DNA from: Geothrix sp. SG200
Lineage (GTDB): Bacteria; Acidobacteriota; Holophagae; Holophagales; Holophagaceae
Length of the DNA stretch: 64,000 bases
Assembly (NCBI RefSeq): GCF_022808935.1
Contig: NZ_JAKZFR010000001.1
Span: 1,138,681-1,202,680, forward strand
Direction of reading: 5' to 3'
In this document: positions 15,630 to 25,384 of the stretch, piece by piece
Position numbering within the stretch: position 1 is the stretch's first letter
How the letters are laid out: every line of letters starts with the position of its first letter
Program-made: the position numbers and the translations under genes
Notes under the pieces: model-generated
What the model was told of the DNA's origin: nothing
The model's input: only the letters and a program-made list of their open reading frames with translations
Databases searched by the model: none

Positions 15630-17990
15630 ATGGACAACTTCCAACTCACGGAATCCGACATCTGCGATCAGTTCATCACCCCGGCCATCCTGACGGCCGG
15701 GTGGGATGGGGCGACGCAGGTTCGCCGAGAAGTCACCTACACCGCGGGCCGTATTTGGGTCCAGGGCCGCATGGCCAGCCGGGGCAAGAAGCGGAAGCGG
15801 GCGGACTATGTGCTGTCCTACCGGGCGGGCATTCCCCTGGCGGTGGTTGAGGCGAAGGACGCCAGCCACACCGTCGGGGCAGGCATGCAACAGGCCTTGG
15901 CCTACGCCGAGGACATGGATGCCCCCTTCGCCATCAGCAGCAACGGTAACGGCTTCCTGATCCACGATCGCACCGGGGCAGGGGATTCCGTCGAACGGGA
16001 AGTCGCCATGAGCGCGTTCCCGACCCCGGACGAGCTGTGGCGACGCTACTGCGCATGGAAGGGGCTCGACGACGACGGGGCCAAGCTGGCGACCACCCAG
16101 CCCTACCTGGACGCCGATGGCAAGGAGCTTCGCTACTTCCAGCGGGTGGCCGTGCAGCGGGCCATCGAGGCCATTGCCCGGGGCCAGCGCAGGCTACTTC
16201 TGGTCATGGCCACGGGCACCGGGAAGACCCTCACCGCCTTCCATTTGATCTGGCGCCTGTGGAAGAGCGGCCAGGCCAAGCGGATCCTCTTCCTGGTGGA
16301 TCGGGACGCCATCCTGGGGCAGACCTACCGGAACGACTTCGCCCCTTTCGGCAAGGCCATGACCCGCATCACCAACCGGCAGGTGGACACCTCTTACGAA
16401 ATCTACCTGGCGCTCTACCAGTCCGTCACCGGCACGGAAGAAGCCCAGAACATCTACCGGCAGTTCAGCCCAGGCTTCTTCGATCTGGTGGTGGTGGACG
16501 AGTGCCACCGCGGCAGCGCCCGTGCCGACAGCGCCTGGCGGGAGATCCTGGACTACTTCAATGGGGCGGTTCACCTTGGCCTGACGGCCACTCCGAAGGA
16601 AACCAAGGACGTCTCCACCCAGACCTACTTTGGGGATCCTCTCTACACCTACTCCTTGCGTCAGGGCATCGAAGACGGATTCCTGGCGCCCTACAAGGTG
16701 GTCCGGGTTGGGCTGGACCGGGACCTGCTGGGCTGGCGCCCCATGGCGGGCCAGCGGGACGACGAGGGGAAGCTCATCGAGGATCGGGAATTCAACCAGG
16801 CCGACATGGACCGCGACCTGATCCTCACCCAGCGTGCGATGACCGTGGCCCGCCGGGTCATGGAATACCTGAAGGGCGTGGATCCCTACGGCAAGACCAT
16901 CGTGTTCTGTGAGGACATCGCCCACGCCGAGCGCATGCGCAGCGCCTTCGTGAACCTGATCCCGGAGTTCCTGCCGGAGGAACGGGGCCACGAGGCCCGC
17001 TTTGTGGTCCGGATGACCGGCGACAGCCCCGAAGGGACGGATCGGCTGGACGACTTCATGCACGGGGAGAAGCGATACCCCGTCATCGCCACCACCTCCA
17101 AGCTGCTCACCACCGGCGTGGACACCAAGCCCTGCAAGCTCATTGTCCTGGACCAGTTCATCCAGTCCTCCATCGAGTTCAAGCAGATCGTGGGCCGCGG
17201 CAGCCGCATCCTGGAGGACGCCGGCAAGCTCTGGTTCACCATTCTGGATTTCCGGGGCGCCACCCGGCAGTTCGCCGATCCCGAGTTCGATGGGTTGCCC
17301 GAAGTGGTCTACGAACCCCCGGACGGCGGCGATGTGGTGCCGCCGGATGACATTGAAGGCCCGGAGGGCGAATACCCCGGCGGTCCCGAAGGTCCGGAGG
17401 GTCCTGGGGAGCCGGTGGACCCTCGGGTGGTCTACCGCGTCAGCAATGTCACGGTGAAGGTCATCGCCGAGCGGGTGCAGTATCTGGGCCCCGACGGGCG
17501 GCTGATCACCGAATCCCTGAAGGATTACACCCGCGCCAGCGTCAGGAAGCAGTTCGCCAGCCTAGATGCCTTCCTGGGGCGGTGGTCTGAGGCCGACCGG
17601 AAGGACACCATCCTCCAGGAGCTGCGCGAGCAGGGGATCCTGCTGGAGGATCTCCAGGAGCAGGTGGGCAAGGACCTGGATCCCTTCGATCTCATCTGCC
17701 ATGTCGTCTACGACCGCCCCCCTCTGACCCGGAAGGAACGGGCCGACCAGGTCCGGAAGCGGGATGTCTTCACGAAGTACGGCCCCCAGGCTCAGGCGGT
17801 CCTGAACGCCCTCCTGGACAAGTACGCCGATTCCGGGATCGAGTCCGTGGAGGACGGCCAGATCCTTCGCCTGAAGCCCCTCAGCGACCTGGGCACCCCC
17901 GTGGAGCTGGTGCGCGCCTTTGGCGGCAAACCCCAGTTCGACCAGGCCCTGCGGGACCTTGAAACCGCCCTCTACACTCCGGCCGGCTGA
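15630..17990 (+). CDS. hsdR: Type I restriction enzyme R subunit (HsdR, EcoEI-like)
   Basis: The 786-residue motor/nuclease subunit of a type I restriction-modification complex translocates and cuts unmodified DNA. The N-terminal nuclease shows RADYVLSYRAGIPLAVVEAK, a PD-(D/E)xK site. SF2 helicase motifs follow: MATGTGKTLTAFHLIW (Lys near 199), DECH at about 290-293, LGLTATPKET and QIVGRGSRI. After an acidic proline/glycine linker (EGPEGEYPGGPEGPEGPGEP) comes an EcoEI_R_C-type C-terminus. I place the start at ATG 15630 because MDNFQLTESDICDQFITPAI is the usual family beginning; no strong ribosome-binding site is seen, and 15585 is possible. The hsdM gene follows after 65 bases. Confidence 0.9.
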   Translation: MDNFQLTESDICDQFITPAILTAGWDGATQVRREVTYTAGRIWVQGRMASRGKKRKRADYVLSYRAGIPLAVVEAKDASHTVGAGMQQALAYAEDMDAPFAISSNGNGFLIHDRTGAGDSVEREVAMSAFPTPDELWRRYCAWKGLDDDGAKLATTQPYLDADGKELRYFQRVAVQRAIEAIARGQRRLLLVMATGTGKTLTAFHLIWRLWKSGQAKRILFLVDRDAILGQTYRNDFAPFGKAMTRITNRQVDTSYEIYLALYQSVTGTEEAQNIYRQFSPGFFDLVVVDECHRGSARADSAWREILDYFNGAVHLGLTATPKETKDVSTQTYFGDPLYTYSLRQGIEDGFLAPYKVVRVGLDRDLLGWRPMAGQRDDEGKLIEDREFNQADMDRDLILTQRAMTVARRVMEYLKGVDPYGKTIVFCEDIAHAERMRSAFVNLIPEFLPEERGHEARFVVRMTGDSPEGTDRLDDFMHGEKRYPVIATTSKLLTTGVDTKPCKLIVLDQFIQSSIEFKQIVGRGSRILEDAGKLWFTILDFRGATRQFADPEFDGLPEVVYEPPDGGDVVPPDDIEGPEGEYPGGPEGPEGPGEPVDPRVVYRVSNVTVKVIAERVQYLGPDGRLITESLKDYTRASVRKQFASLDAFLGRWSEADRKDTILQELREQGILLEDLQEQVGKDLDPFDLICHVVYDRPPLTRKERADQVRKRDVFTKYGPQAQAVLNALLDKYADSGIESVEDGQILRLKPLSDLGTPVELVRAFGGKPQFDQALRDLETALYTPAG

Positions 17991-18055
17991 TTCGACGTCC
18001 AGTGTCCATTCCCACCGGCTAGGCTCACCTGGCCTGCATTACCCGAAGGAATCCC

Positions 18056-19585
18056 ATGTCTCTCAGCACCACCGTCAAAGCCATCCAGGACATCATGCGC
18101 AAAGATGTCGGCGTGGATGGCGATGCCCAGCGCATCGGCCAGCTCGTCTGGCTGTTCTTCCTGAAGATTTGGGATGACCGGGAGCAGGAACAGGAACTTG
18201 TCGAACCCGGCTTCCAGAGCCCCCTGGTGAACGTCCGCTGGCAGGAAGGGGAAGACACTCGCACGGCCAAGGACCTCCGCTGGCGATCCTGGGCGGCGAA
18301 TCCCGAAGGGATCACCGGGGACGGCCTGCTGGACTTCGCCAACAACACTCTGTTCCCGGCCCTGAAGGGCCTGGAGGTGGGGCCCAAGGTCGAGGGGGAC
18401 AGTGCCGCGGCCCGACAGGCGGACCTGCTGCGCCGGCGCCGCCAACTCATCCGCAGCGTCTTCGAGGACGCCTACCAGTACATGAAGAACGGCACCCTGC
18501 TGCGCCAGGTCATCAACCGGGTGCAGTCGGACATCGATTTCAACGATTCCCGGAACCGGCACCTCTTCGGGGAGATTTACGAAAGTCTGCTACGCGACCT
18601 CCAGAGTGCTGGCAACGCGGGCGAGTACTACACGCCCAGGGCTGTCACCGAATTCGCCGTGAATCGGATCAACCCCAAGCTGGGTGAAACTATCCTGGAT
18701 CCTGCCTGCGGCACCGGTGGCTTCCTGGCCTGCGCCATCGAGCACCTCCGCAAGCAAGCCAAGACCCCCGACCAGGAGCGCCAGATCCAGGCCAACATCC
18801 GTGGCGTGGAGAAGAAGCCTCTGCCGCACCTGCTCTGCACCACCAACATGATCGTGCACGGCATCGAGATCCCCACCCAGATCCGTCACGACAACACCCT
18901 CAGCCGCCCCCTGCGGGAATACGGCCCCAAGGATCGGGTGGACATCATCCTCACCAACCCGCCCTTCGGCGGCATGGAGGAGGATGGCATCGAGCTGAAC
19001 TTCCCCAGCGGCTACCGCACCCGGGAAACCGCCGACCTCTTCCTGGTGCTCATCATGACCCTGCTGAAGGACACCGGCCGGGCGGCCGTGGTGCTGCCGG
19101 ATGGCACCCTCTTCGGCGAGGGCATCAAGACCCGCATCAAGGAAGACCTGCTCACCACCTGCAACCTGCACACCATCGTGCGGTTCCCCAAGGGGGTCTT
19201 CGCGCCCTACACCAGCATCCAGACCAACCTGCTCTTCTTCACCAAGGGCGAGCCCACCAAGGATGTCTGGTACTACGAGCACCCCTACCCCGAAGGCTAC
19301 AAGTCCTACTCCAAGACGAAGCCCATGCGCTTCGAGGAGTTCGCCCCCGAGATCGCCTGGTGGGACAAGCGCGTCGAGCATGAGCGCGCCTGGCGGGTGT
19401 CGGTGGAGGACCTCAAGGCACGGAACTACAACCTGGACCTGAAGAACCCCAACGCCCCTCAGGACACCCATGAAGACCCGGATGTGCTGCTGGAGCGCTA
19501 CACCCAGGCACGGGCTGAGGCTGACCGAATTCGGGGAGAACTGAAAACCGCCCTGGCCGCGTGCCTGCTGCGGGGCGACCAGTGA
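18056..19585 (+). CDS. hsdM: Type I DNA methyltransferase M subunit (HsdM)
   Basis: The 509-residue N6-adenine methyltransferase protects host DNA and forms the core of the restriction complex with HsdS. The HsdM N-terminal helical domain covers roughly residues 1-150 (IGQLVWLFFLKIWDDREQE). It is followed by GEYYTPRAVTEFAV, the S-adenosylmethionine motif DPACGTGGF (from residue 215) and the catalytic motif NPPF (301-304). The C-terminus is helical. ATG 18056 is 65 bases after hsdR and follows GAAGGAATCCC. The stop codon TGA at 19583 overlaps the hsdS GTG by three bases, indicating translational coupling. Note the order R-M-S. Confidence 0.93.
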   Translation: MSLSTTVKAIQDIMRKDVGVDGDAQRIGQLVWLFFLKIWDDREQEQELVEPGFQSPLVNVRWQEGEDTRTAKDLRWRSWAANPEGITGDGLLDFANNTLFPALKGLEVGPKVEGDSAAARQADLLRRRRQLIRSVFEDAYQYMKNGTLLRQVINRVQSDIDFNDSRNRHLFGEIYESLLRDLQSAGNAGEYYTPRAVTEFAVNRINPKLGETILDPACGTGGFLACAIEHLRKQAKTPDQERQIQANIRGVEKKPLPHLLCTTNMIVHGIEIPTQIRHDNTLSRPLREYGPKDRVDIILTNPPFGGMEEDGIELNFPSGYRTRETADLFLVLIMTLLKDTGRAAVVLPDGTLFGEGIKTRIKEDLLTTCNLHTIVRFPKGVFAPYTSIQTNLLFFTKGEPTKDVWYYEHPYPEGYKSYSKTKPMRFEEFAPEIAWWDKRVEHERAWRVSVEDLKARNYNLDLKNPNAPQDTHEDPDVLLERYTQARAEADRIRGELKTALAACLLRGDQ

Positions 19586-21282
19586 CCCCCCATGACCTGC
19601 TGGCGAACTTCGAGACCCTAGCAGAGGCGCCCAATGGCATCCAGCGTTTGAGAGAACTGGTACTGGAACTGGCGGTGCGGGGGAAGCTAGTAGAACAGGA
19701 CCCTGATGAGGAATCGGCTGAACATTTGGTGAAGCGAATTAAGACCGAGAAGCTGCGGCAAGTGAAAGAAGGGACTCTCAAACGAGTGAAGGCATCGGAA
19801 CCGATCACCAACTCGGACCTTCCATATGAATTACCTTCAGGCTGGATGTGGACTCGCCTCACTGATGTATTCCTGAAGATCACTGACGGGACACACCATT
19901 CACCGCCAAATGGCTCTTCGGGTAACTTCCTATATGTCACGGCGAAAAATATCAAACCCAGCGGGGTAATGCTTTCCGGTGTTACTTACGTCTCCAAGGC
20001 GATTCATGATGAGATTTACTCACGATGTAATCCAGAGCCAGGAGATATCCTCTACATCAAAGACGGCGCGACTACTGGCGTAGTGACCGTAAATGACCTC
20101 ACTGAACCCTTTTCGCTTTTATCAAGCGTTGGTCTCTTAAAGACTCCTGACGGCATTGTTCCTTGGTTTGCTTGTTATGCGATTCGTTCTGGATTCTTCT
20201 TTGAACAGCTCCGCGACCAAATGGCTGGAGTCGGGATCCCTCGAGTCACACTCACCAAACTAGAGAGTGCATTGCTTCCTCTCCCACCAACCGGCGAGCA
20301 GCGCCGCATAGTCGCTCGCGTGGACGAATTGATGGCCCTGCTGGACCGCCTAGAGGCCAAGCGCCAGGACCGCGAAGCCGCCCGCACCGCCGCCCGCGAT
20401 TCCGCCCTGGCCGCCCTACGCGAAGCCCCCACCCCCGAAGACGTCGAAACCGCCTGGCTCCGCATTCAGGAACGATTCCAGGAACTCTTCGCGACACACG
20501 AGGATGTCGCCCCCCTGCGGCAGGCGATTCTTCAGCTTGCGATTCGTGGAAGGTTGCTGCCCGAGGATGAATCTGCAGAGCCCGCTGCCGTGGCTTTCGC
20601 TCGGCTCCGGAACGAGTGGGCGCGTAAATCGAAGGAACGCAAGGCCGGGAAGCCAAGCCCGATTGTTCCGGTCACAGAGACTGAAAGGGCCTTTGCGTTA
20701 CCACGGTCATGGGAATGGGTTCGATTCGGAGACCTCTTCGATTGCCGCTTGGGCAAGATGCTCGACAAAAGCAAGAACCGTGGAATTCCTCGACCATACC
20801 TTCGCAACGCGAATGTGCGATGGGGCTGGTTCGATCTCACCGATCTCTCGATGATGCGCATCGAGGAATCCGAACTGGATGATGTCTCCGTCGTCCGAGG
20901 CGACCTTGTATTGTGTGAAGGGGGCGAACCTGGGAGATGTGCGGTATGGGATTCCGAGGATTCGATTGTGATCCAGAAAGCCTGTCACCGAGCTAGGCCC
21001 ATGGGTGGAATCAATTCAGCCTTCTACATGGTTCACATTCAAGCGGATGCTGGGTCCGGGCGGCTCAGCGGAGCTTTCACTGGTGCCACGATTAGGCACC
21101 TCACGGGTCAATCCTTATCCGGCTTTCCCGTTGCACTGCCTCCAGTCGCCGAGCAGGAGCGGATCGTATGCAAGGTGAATGATCTATTAGGCGTTCTGGA
21201 CCGACTGAGCAAAGGGATGAAATGGGAACTCGAACAATCGAGCGCTTTTTCTGAGGCGGCCGTTCATTATTTGAATTTTTAG
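19582..21282 (+). CDS. hsdS: Type I specificity subunit (HsdS), two target-recognition domains
   Basis: The roughly 566-residue protein selects the bipartite DNA target. Two recognition domains are visible, each starting with a 'W x W/LP' segment (LPSGWMWTRLTDVFLKI near residue 85 and LPRSWEWVRFGDLFDCRLGK near 375). Each ends with a proline-rich LPPxxEQ(R/E)RIV block followed by a coiled coil (ALLDRLEAKRQDREAARTAA and VNDLLGVLDRLSKGMKWELE). The start is the GTG at 19582, which forms a GTGA overlap with the hsdM stop. A start seven codons earlier is possible but lies inside hsdM. The first domain is notably more AT-rich than hsdM, a usual sign of domain shuffling. Confidence 0.9.
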   Translation: MTPHDLLANFETLAEAPNGIQRLRELVLELAVRGKLVEQDPDEESAEHLVKRIKTEKLRQVKEGTLKRVKASEPITNSDLPYELPSGWMWTRLTDVFLKITDGTHHSPPNGSSGNFLYVTAKNIKPSGVMLSGVTYVSKAIHDEIYSRCNPEPGDILYIKDGATTGVVTVNDLTEPFSLLSSVGLLKTPDGIVPWFACYAIRSGFFFEQLRDQMAGVGIPRVTLTKLESALLPLPPTGEQRRIVARVDELMALLDRLEAKRQDREAARTAARDSALAALREAPTPEDVETAWLRIQERFQELFATHEDVAPLRQAILQLAIRGRLLPEDESAEPAAVAFARLRNEWARKSKERKAGKPSPIVPVTETERAFALPRSWEWVRFGDLFDCRLGKMLDKSKNRGIPRPYLRNANVRWGWFDLTDLSMMRIEESELDDVSVVRGDLVLCEGGEPGRCAVWDSEDSIVIQKACHRARPMGGINSAFYMVHIQADAGSGRLSGAFTGATIRHLTGQSLSGFPVALPPVAEQERIVCKVNDLLGVLDRLSKGMKWELEQSSAFSEAAVHYLNF

Positions 21283-21338
21283 GTTTGGATTAAACCAAAT
21301 TTTCTTCAAAATGATACCAACTAAAAAAGGAAGCCATC

Positions 21339-22982
21339 ATGTCATCAAAGAGCGTCCCTGAAAAATCGCCATTCAAATTTAGGCGAAACGATTCAATTGG
21401 GGCTACTGATGCAGATGACGATTCGCTTCTTGAGGATTGCTTCGTTGACACCGGGGTGACCGAGGTCTTAATGGACACACTCGATGCAAAACGGCTCATT
21501 GTCGGCAGGACAGGAGCGGGGAAGACCGCTTTGATTAGAAGGATTTCTGAGTCCACGGAACGTTCTATTTATTTACTACCCGATTCACTCGCCTTATCAT
21601 ATATTTCAAATTCAACCATTTTGCGTTATTTGCACTCTCTTGGCGTCAAATTAGATATTTTTTACAAATTGCTATGGAGACATGTATTTGCGATCGAATT
21701 AATCAAGCGGCATTTTCACATCATGGACCAACAGTCAAAGGAGACGGTTGTAGATAAAATTAAGGGAATGTTCAGAAACAAAAAACATGACAGGGTTCTT
21801 TCGTATCTTGAAAATTGGGGACAATCATTTTGGCTGCAGACAGATTATAGGGTACAGGAAATCACCGAAAAATTGGAACTCGAATTAAAGGCATCCATTC
21901 AATCGATGATACCTGGTTTTAAATTTGAATCATCGGCGTCTGGCAAATCCACTGAAGAAGAAAAAATTGAAATTATTCACCGTGCTCAAGAGGTTATCAA
22001 TAAGGTTCAAATTCAAGAATTAGCCAAAATTATAGAACTAATTGACGACATACTATCGGATCCACAGATTAAATATTATATTTTAATTGATAAATTGGAT
22101 GAACAGTGGGTGGATGATGGATTAAAGAACTATCTAATTCGTGCATTGATTGAAACGGTTAGGGATTTCAAACGAATTCATAATGCCAAAATTATTATTG
22201 CCATTCGCAGAGATTTGTTGGATCGCGTATATCAGCACACAAGGGACTCCGGCTTTCAAGAGGAAAAATATGAATCTTTATACTTGGATCTCGTGTGGAA
22301 AAAGGAAGAATTGGAACAGATTCTGGATTCTAGGGTCAATCAACTAATCCGATCCAGATATACAACGGCACGTATCAGTTACCGGGATATTCTTCCCCAG
22401 AAGCATCTTGGTAAGAAGGTGATAGATTATATCTGTGAAATTTCCCTGATGAGGCCGCGTGATGTTATAATGTTTTTCAACATATGCATACAGAAGGCAG
22501 ATGGCCGTTCGACGATAAATACCCAAATTTTGCAAGATGCTGAAGGGGAATATTCTAGAAATCGCCTCCGCTCCCTTGCGGATGAATGGTCGGCCGATTA
22601 TCCAAATTTACTTACATTTTCCTCCATACTGAAAAATAGGCCTTCGGCATTTCCGGTATCTGAAATTTTTGTAAATCAATGTGAAGATATAGTTTTAGAT
22701 TTTCTTACGACAATGCCTGATCACAAGGTAGATTGCATTTCGGAGCTAGCGAAGAAATATACGGAAGGAACTATAGATGTATTCCGGTTTAAACGTGAAA
22801 TTTTGACTATTTTCTATAGAGTTGGTCTGATCGGGTTGAAAATCGACAGTTATGATTCCATCGCGTGGTCAACCATAGGGGCTCGAACCGTATCCGTTAG
22901 CGAGATTAACGAGCAGACACGAATATATGTCCACAGGTGCTTCTGGCGTGTATTAGGAATTAGGGAGCCGAACCTCAAGTAG
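21339..22982 (+). CDS. P-loop ATPase of the Sll1717 type, linked to the restriction operon
   Basis: The 547-residue ATPase has Walker A GRTGAGKT at residues 56-63 and a Walker B-like LIDKLDEQW near 249-257. 'IDKLDE' is the hallmark I associate with the Sll1717 family of predicted ATPases, found near restriction and repair genes. The rest is helical, with an arginine-bearing sensor-like stretch (IIIAIRRDLLDRVYQHTRD). The biochemical role is unknown; NTP-driven regulation or sensing is an inference. It begins 56 bases after hsdS and ends 22 bases before a nuclease gene, all on one strand. Base composition is strikingly AT-rich compared with hsdM before it and the nuclease after it, pointing to a separate origin. 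Confidence 0.75.
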   Translation: MSSKSVPEKSPFKFRRNDSIGATDADDDSLLEDCFVDTGVTEVLMDTLDAKRLIVGRTGAGKTALIRRISESTERSIYLLPDSLALSYISNSTILRYLHSLGVKLDIFYKLLWRHVFAIELIKRHFHIMDQQSKETVVDKIKGMFRNKKHDRVLSYLENWGQSFWLQTDYRVQEITEKLELELKASIQSMIPGFKFESSASGKSTEEEKIEIIHRAQEVINKVQIQELAKIIELIDDILSDPQIKYYILIDKLDEQWVDDGLKNYLIRALIETVRDFKRIHNAKIIIAIRRDLLDRVYQHTRDSGFQEEKYESLYLDLVWKKEELEQILDSRVNQLIRSRYTTARISYRDILPQKHLGKKVIDYICEISLMRPRDVIMFFNICIQKADGRSTINTQILQDAEGEYSRNRLRSLADEWSADYPNLLTFSSILKNRPSAFPVSEIFVNQCEDIVLDFLTTMPDHKVDCISELAKKYTEGTIDVFRFKREILTIFYRVGLIGLKIDSYDSIAWSTIGARTVSVSEINEQTRIYVHRCFWRVLGIREPNLK

Positions 22983-23004
22983 ACGCTACAACGGAGCGCA
23001 TAAC

Positions 23005-24123
23005 ATGCCCTTCCAACACACCCTTTACCGCATCGACCAAGGCCTGAAAGCATTGAGTCCCACAAGCCTAGGGAAGGAGGAGCTCCTGGAGGATTTCATC
23101 TTCCAGGACGTCAGCATTCTGAATGAGCGATGGCTACTCATTGGCCGCCAAGTTCGGACCGACTATGGGAAGTTCATTGATCTGCTGGCCGTGGACGAGA
23201 ACGGTTCCCTTGTCGTCATCGAGCTGAAGAAGCACATGACCCCCCGGGAGGTGACCGCCCAGGCCCTGGATTACGCCGCCTGGGTGGAACACCTGGAGCC
23301 CCAGCAGATCGCGGAGATCTGGCAGGGCTTCGTGAAGAACTACCGCCCAGAGCTGGGCAGCCAGAGCCTGGACCAGGCCTTCCTGGAGAAGTTCAACACC
23401 CGCCTGGACGAAGTGAATCTGAATGAGGAACACCGGATGGTGGTCGTGGCCGCCAAGCTGGACAGCCAGACCGAACGCATCCTGGCCTATCTTGGCGAAC
23501 GCGGCATCCCCATCAACGCCGTCTTCTTCGAAGTCTTCACCGATGGCGCCGCCCAGTTCCTGAGCCGCGTCTGGTTTCAGGATCCCTTGGAAGCCACGGA
23601 TCCCCTGGTGGACCCGCCCAAGCCCAAGGAGCGCGGCCCCTGGAACGGGGAGTTCTATGTTTCATTCGGCGTGGACGAGCGCCGCACCTGGGAGGATGCC
23701 GTCCAGATCGGGTTCATTTCAGGTGGTGGTGGGCGTTGGTACAGCAACACCCTGAACTACCTGAAGCCAGGTGACCGCGTGTGGGTCAACGTCCCCAAGA
23801 AGGGCTATGTGGGCGTGGGCCGGGTGCTAGAACCGGCCGTGAAGGTGACGGACTTCAAGGTGGAACTCCCGGGTGGGGAACTCACGGACCTGGCCAATCC
23901 GAATCTGAAACTGGCATCCAAAGGCATGTTCAACAACGCCGAGGACGATGACGCTGCTGAGTACCTGGTGCGCGTGAATTGGGAACACACGGTCCCGCTG
24001 ACCAAGGCCGTGAAGGAAGTCGGGTTCTTCGGCAACCAGAACACGGTATGCAGGCCCTCGGACCCGAAGTGGGATCACACGGTGGAGCGGCTGAAACAGG
24101 TCTGGAACATCAGTCAGCCTTAG
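23005..24123 (+). CDS. DUF91/NucS-like PD-(D/E)xK nuclease with C-terminal PUA/EVE-like domain
   Basis: The 372-residue product has an N-terminal restriction-endonuclease fold of the DUF91/NucS type. Asp59 is in KFIDLLAVDE, Glu73 and Lys75 in VVIELKKH, and the following helix carries TAQALDYAAWVEHL (Gln86). The C-terminal part (about 215-365) holds GDRVWVNVPKKGYVGVGRVLE, a compact beta segment that resembles the PUA/EVE fold used to read modified bases; that fold assignment is an inference. Together it could be a modification-sensing nuclease. It is 22 bases after the ATPase and 9 before an unknown gene, and is probably co-transcribed with hsdRMS. ATG 23005 follows GGAGCGCATAAC. Confidence 0.7.
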   Translation: MPFQHTLYRIDQGLKALSPTSLGKEELLEDFIFQDVSILNERWLLIGRQVRTDYGKFIDLLAVDENGSLVVIELKKHMTPREVTAQALDYAAWVEHLEPQQIAEIWQGFVKNYRPELGSQSLDQAFLEKFNTRLDEVNLNEEHRMVVVAAKLDSQTERILAYLGERGIPINAVFFEVFTDGAAQFLSRVWFQDPLEATDPLVDPPKPKERGPWNGEFYVSFGVDERRTWEDAVQIGFISGGGGRWYSNTLNYLKPGDRVWVNVPKKGYVGVGRVLEPAVKVTDFKVELPGGELTDLANPNLKLASKGMFNNAEDDDAAEYLVRVNWEHTVPLTKAVKEVGFFGNQNTVCRPSDPKWDHTVERLKQVWNISQP

Positions 24124-24132
24124 GTGATTCCG

Positions 24133-24840
24133 ATGGCCCAATGGTTTGTGGAGATTCTTGGGGACGCATTTGATTTGGAGGAATTCCCGAGTAACTTCCG
24201 GTCCGGGGAATGCGTCGTTGTGGAACAGGAAGGCAGAACCTACTTGACCGGCTCGGCATTCCAAGGGATCGAGGATGCCGCCCTGGTGCGGGAACGGGCT
24301 GGGCATTTCCTAGAACTCCAGTTTGGTGCCCTTCGGCTTCTGCAATCGAACCTGAAACGACCTCAACTGGGGCACGTAAAGCGCGTACACGAAGATGGAA
24401 GGGCGGACGCCTTCGTGTTTCCCGAGGGAGCCCAGTTGCGAATGAAGGGATCCTCGCTCATCTCCACCACGGTGGGCGGCCAGGCGGTGCCACCAGGGAT
24501 TTCTGTGGCCGACAGCATGGTGCACGGTGCAACAGCTAATCCGCACTTGGAGCGTGCGTTGCGCCTATGGGCTGATCCACAACGCGGCTGGCCGCAGCTT
24601 TACGGGGTACTTGAGGAAGTCGAGTATGCCATCGGGCAAACCGTGGACAAGAAAGGATGGGCTTCCGCTTCCCAACGAGGCCGTTTCAAGCAGACCGCCA
24701 ACAGCGCTGAGGCTGCCGGCTTGAAGGCCAGGCACGGCCTACGAAGAATTGAACCCCCACCAATGCCAATGACGATCTTCGAGGGGACGGAATTCATTCA
24801 TGCCTTGCTGATGCGTGCCCTTCAGGTCGACGCAGGCTAG
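24133..24840 (+). CDS. Hypothetical protein, last gene of the restriction operon
   Basis: The 235-residue product begins MAQWFVEILGDAFDLEEFPS and is not assigned to a named family. The first half is beta-rich (VVVEQEGRTYLTGSAFQGIE). The second half is helical and includes SMVHGATANPHLERALRLWA, then VEYAIGQTVDKKGWASASQRGRFKQTANSAEAAG. No catalytic motif is evident. I recall similar uncharacterised proteins in many genomes but no function. An in-frame GTG at 24124 could add three residues. The gene starts nine bases after the nuclease, so it is likely part of the same operon. Confidence 0.6.
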   Translation: MAQWFVEILGDAFDLEEFPSNFRSGECVVVEQEGRTYLTGSAFQGIEDAALVRERAGHFLELQFGALRLLQSNLKRPQLGHVKRVHEDGRADAFVFPEGAQLRMKGSSLISTTVGGQAVPPGISVADSMVHGATANPHLERALRLWADPQRGWPQLYGVLEEVEYAIGQTVDKKGWASASQRGRFKQTANSAEAAGLKARHGLRRIEPPPMPMTIFEGTEFIHALLMRALQVDAG

Positions 24841-25384
24841 ACCCATCCAGTGGGATTGGGCCAATTCAACACCTGTATACCCAGGGACCGCGCGCTGCAC
24901 GCGAAACCGGCCCAGTGGGAATACCTTGCTCGCTGGGAACACCAACCCGGCTTTGAACGTCAACTCGCCGTGAAATCGTTTGGCCGCCGGCGGTGCCAAT
25001 CTCGAGCCATCGCTACGATGACAAAGTCATCCATGAAGCCCTCGAACAATCTCAAAGTCACGCACTGACTTTCCTGCTGGAACGATCATGAATGGCCTGG
25101 GCGTGGTGATCGAGGTTACCTCCATCTCCGATCATTGACTGGGAATCGCCTCAAGCAAGGATGCGTTCTAGTCCATGGCAAGGGGTGAAGGTGTCCGGCG
25201 GGATCACGGAGTTCTAGGTCGGGCTTCTGATGCGAATCCCCGCTGAAATCGCGACATCCTCCGTGAAGCCTGGATATTCATGTGGATGAGGACCAGGCTT
25301 AAAGGGAAGGTTCATGCGTGGCTTTGATCCTCTTCCTCTTCGCGAGTCCGTCGCGGAGGACGACGACAGGCCCTGGGAGGGACT
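24841..25384. other. Gap upstream of mobC, candidate oriT region
   Basis: No supported gene in about 540 bases. Several short inverted repeats occur, the clearest being GATGACAAAGTCATC at 25017-25031. Position directly upstream of mobC and the relaxase is where oriT of mobilizable elements usually lies, but I cannot identify a nick sequence. A short frame, 25314-25430, overlaps the mobC start and is not supported. Confidence 0.35.
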
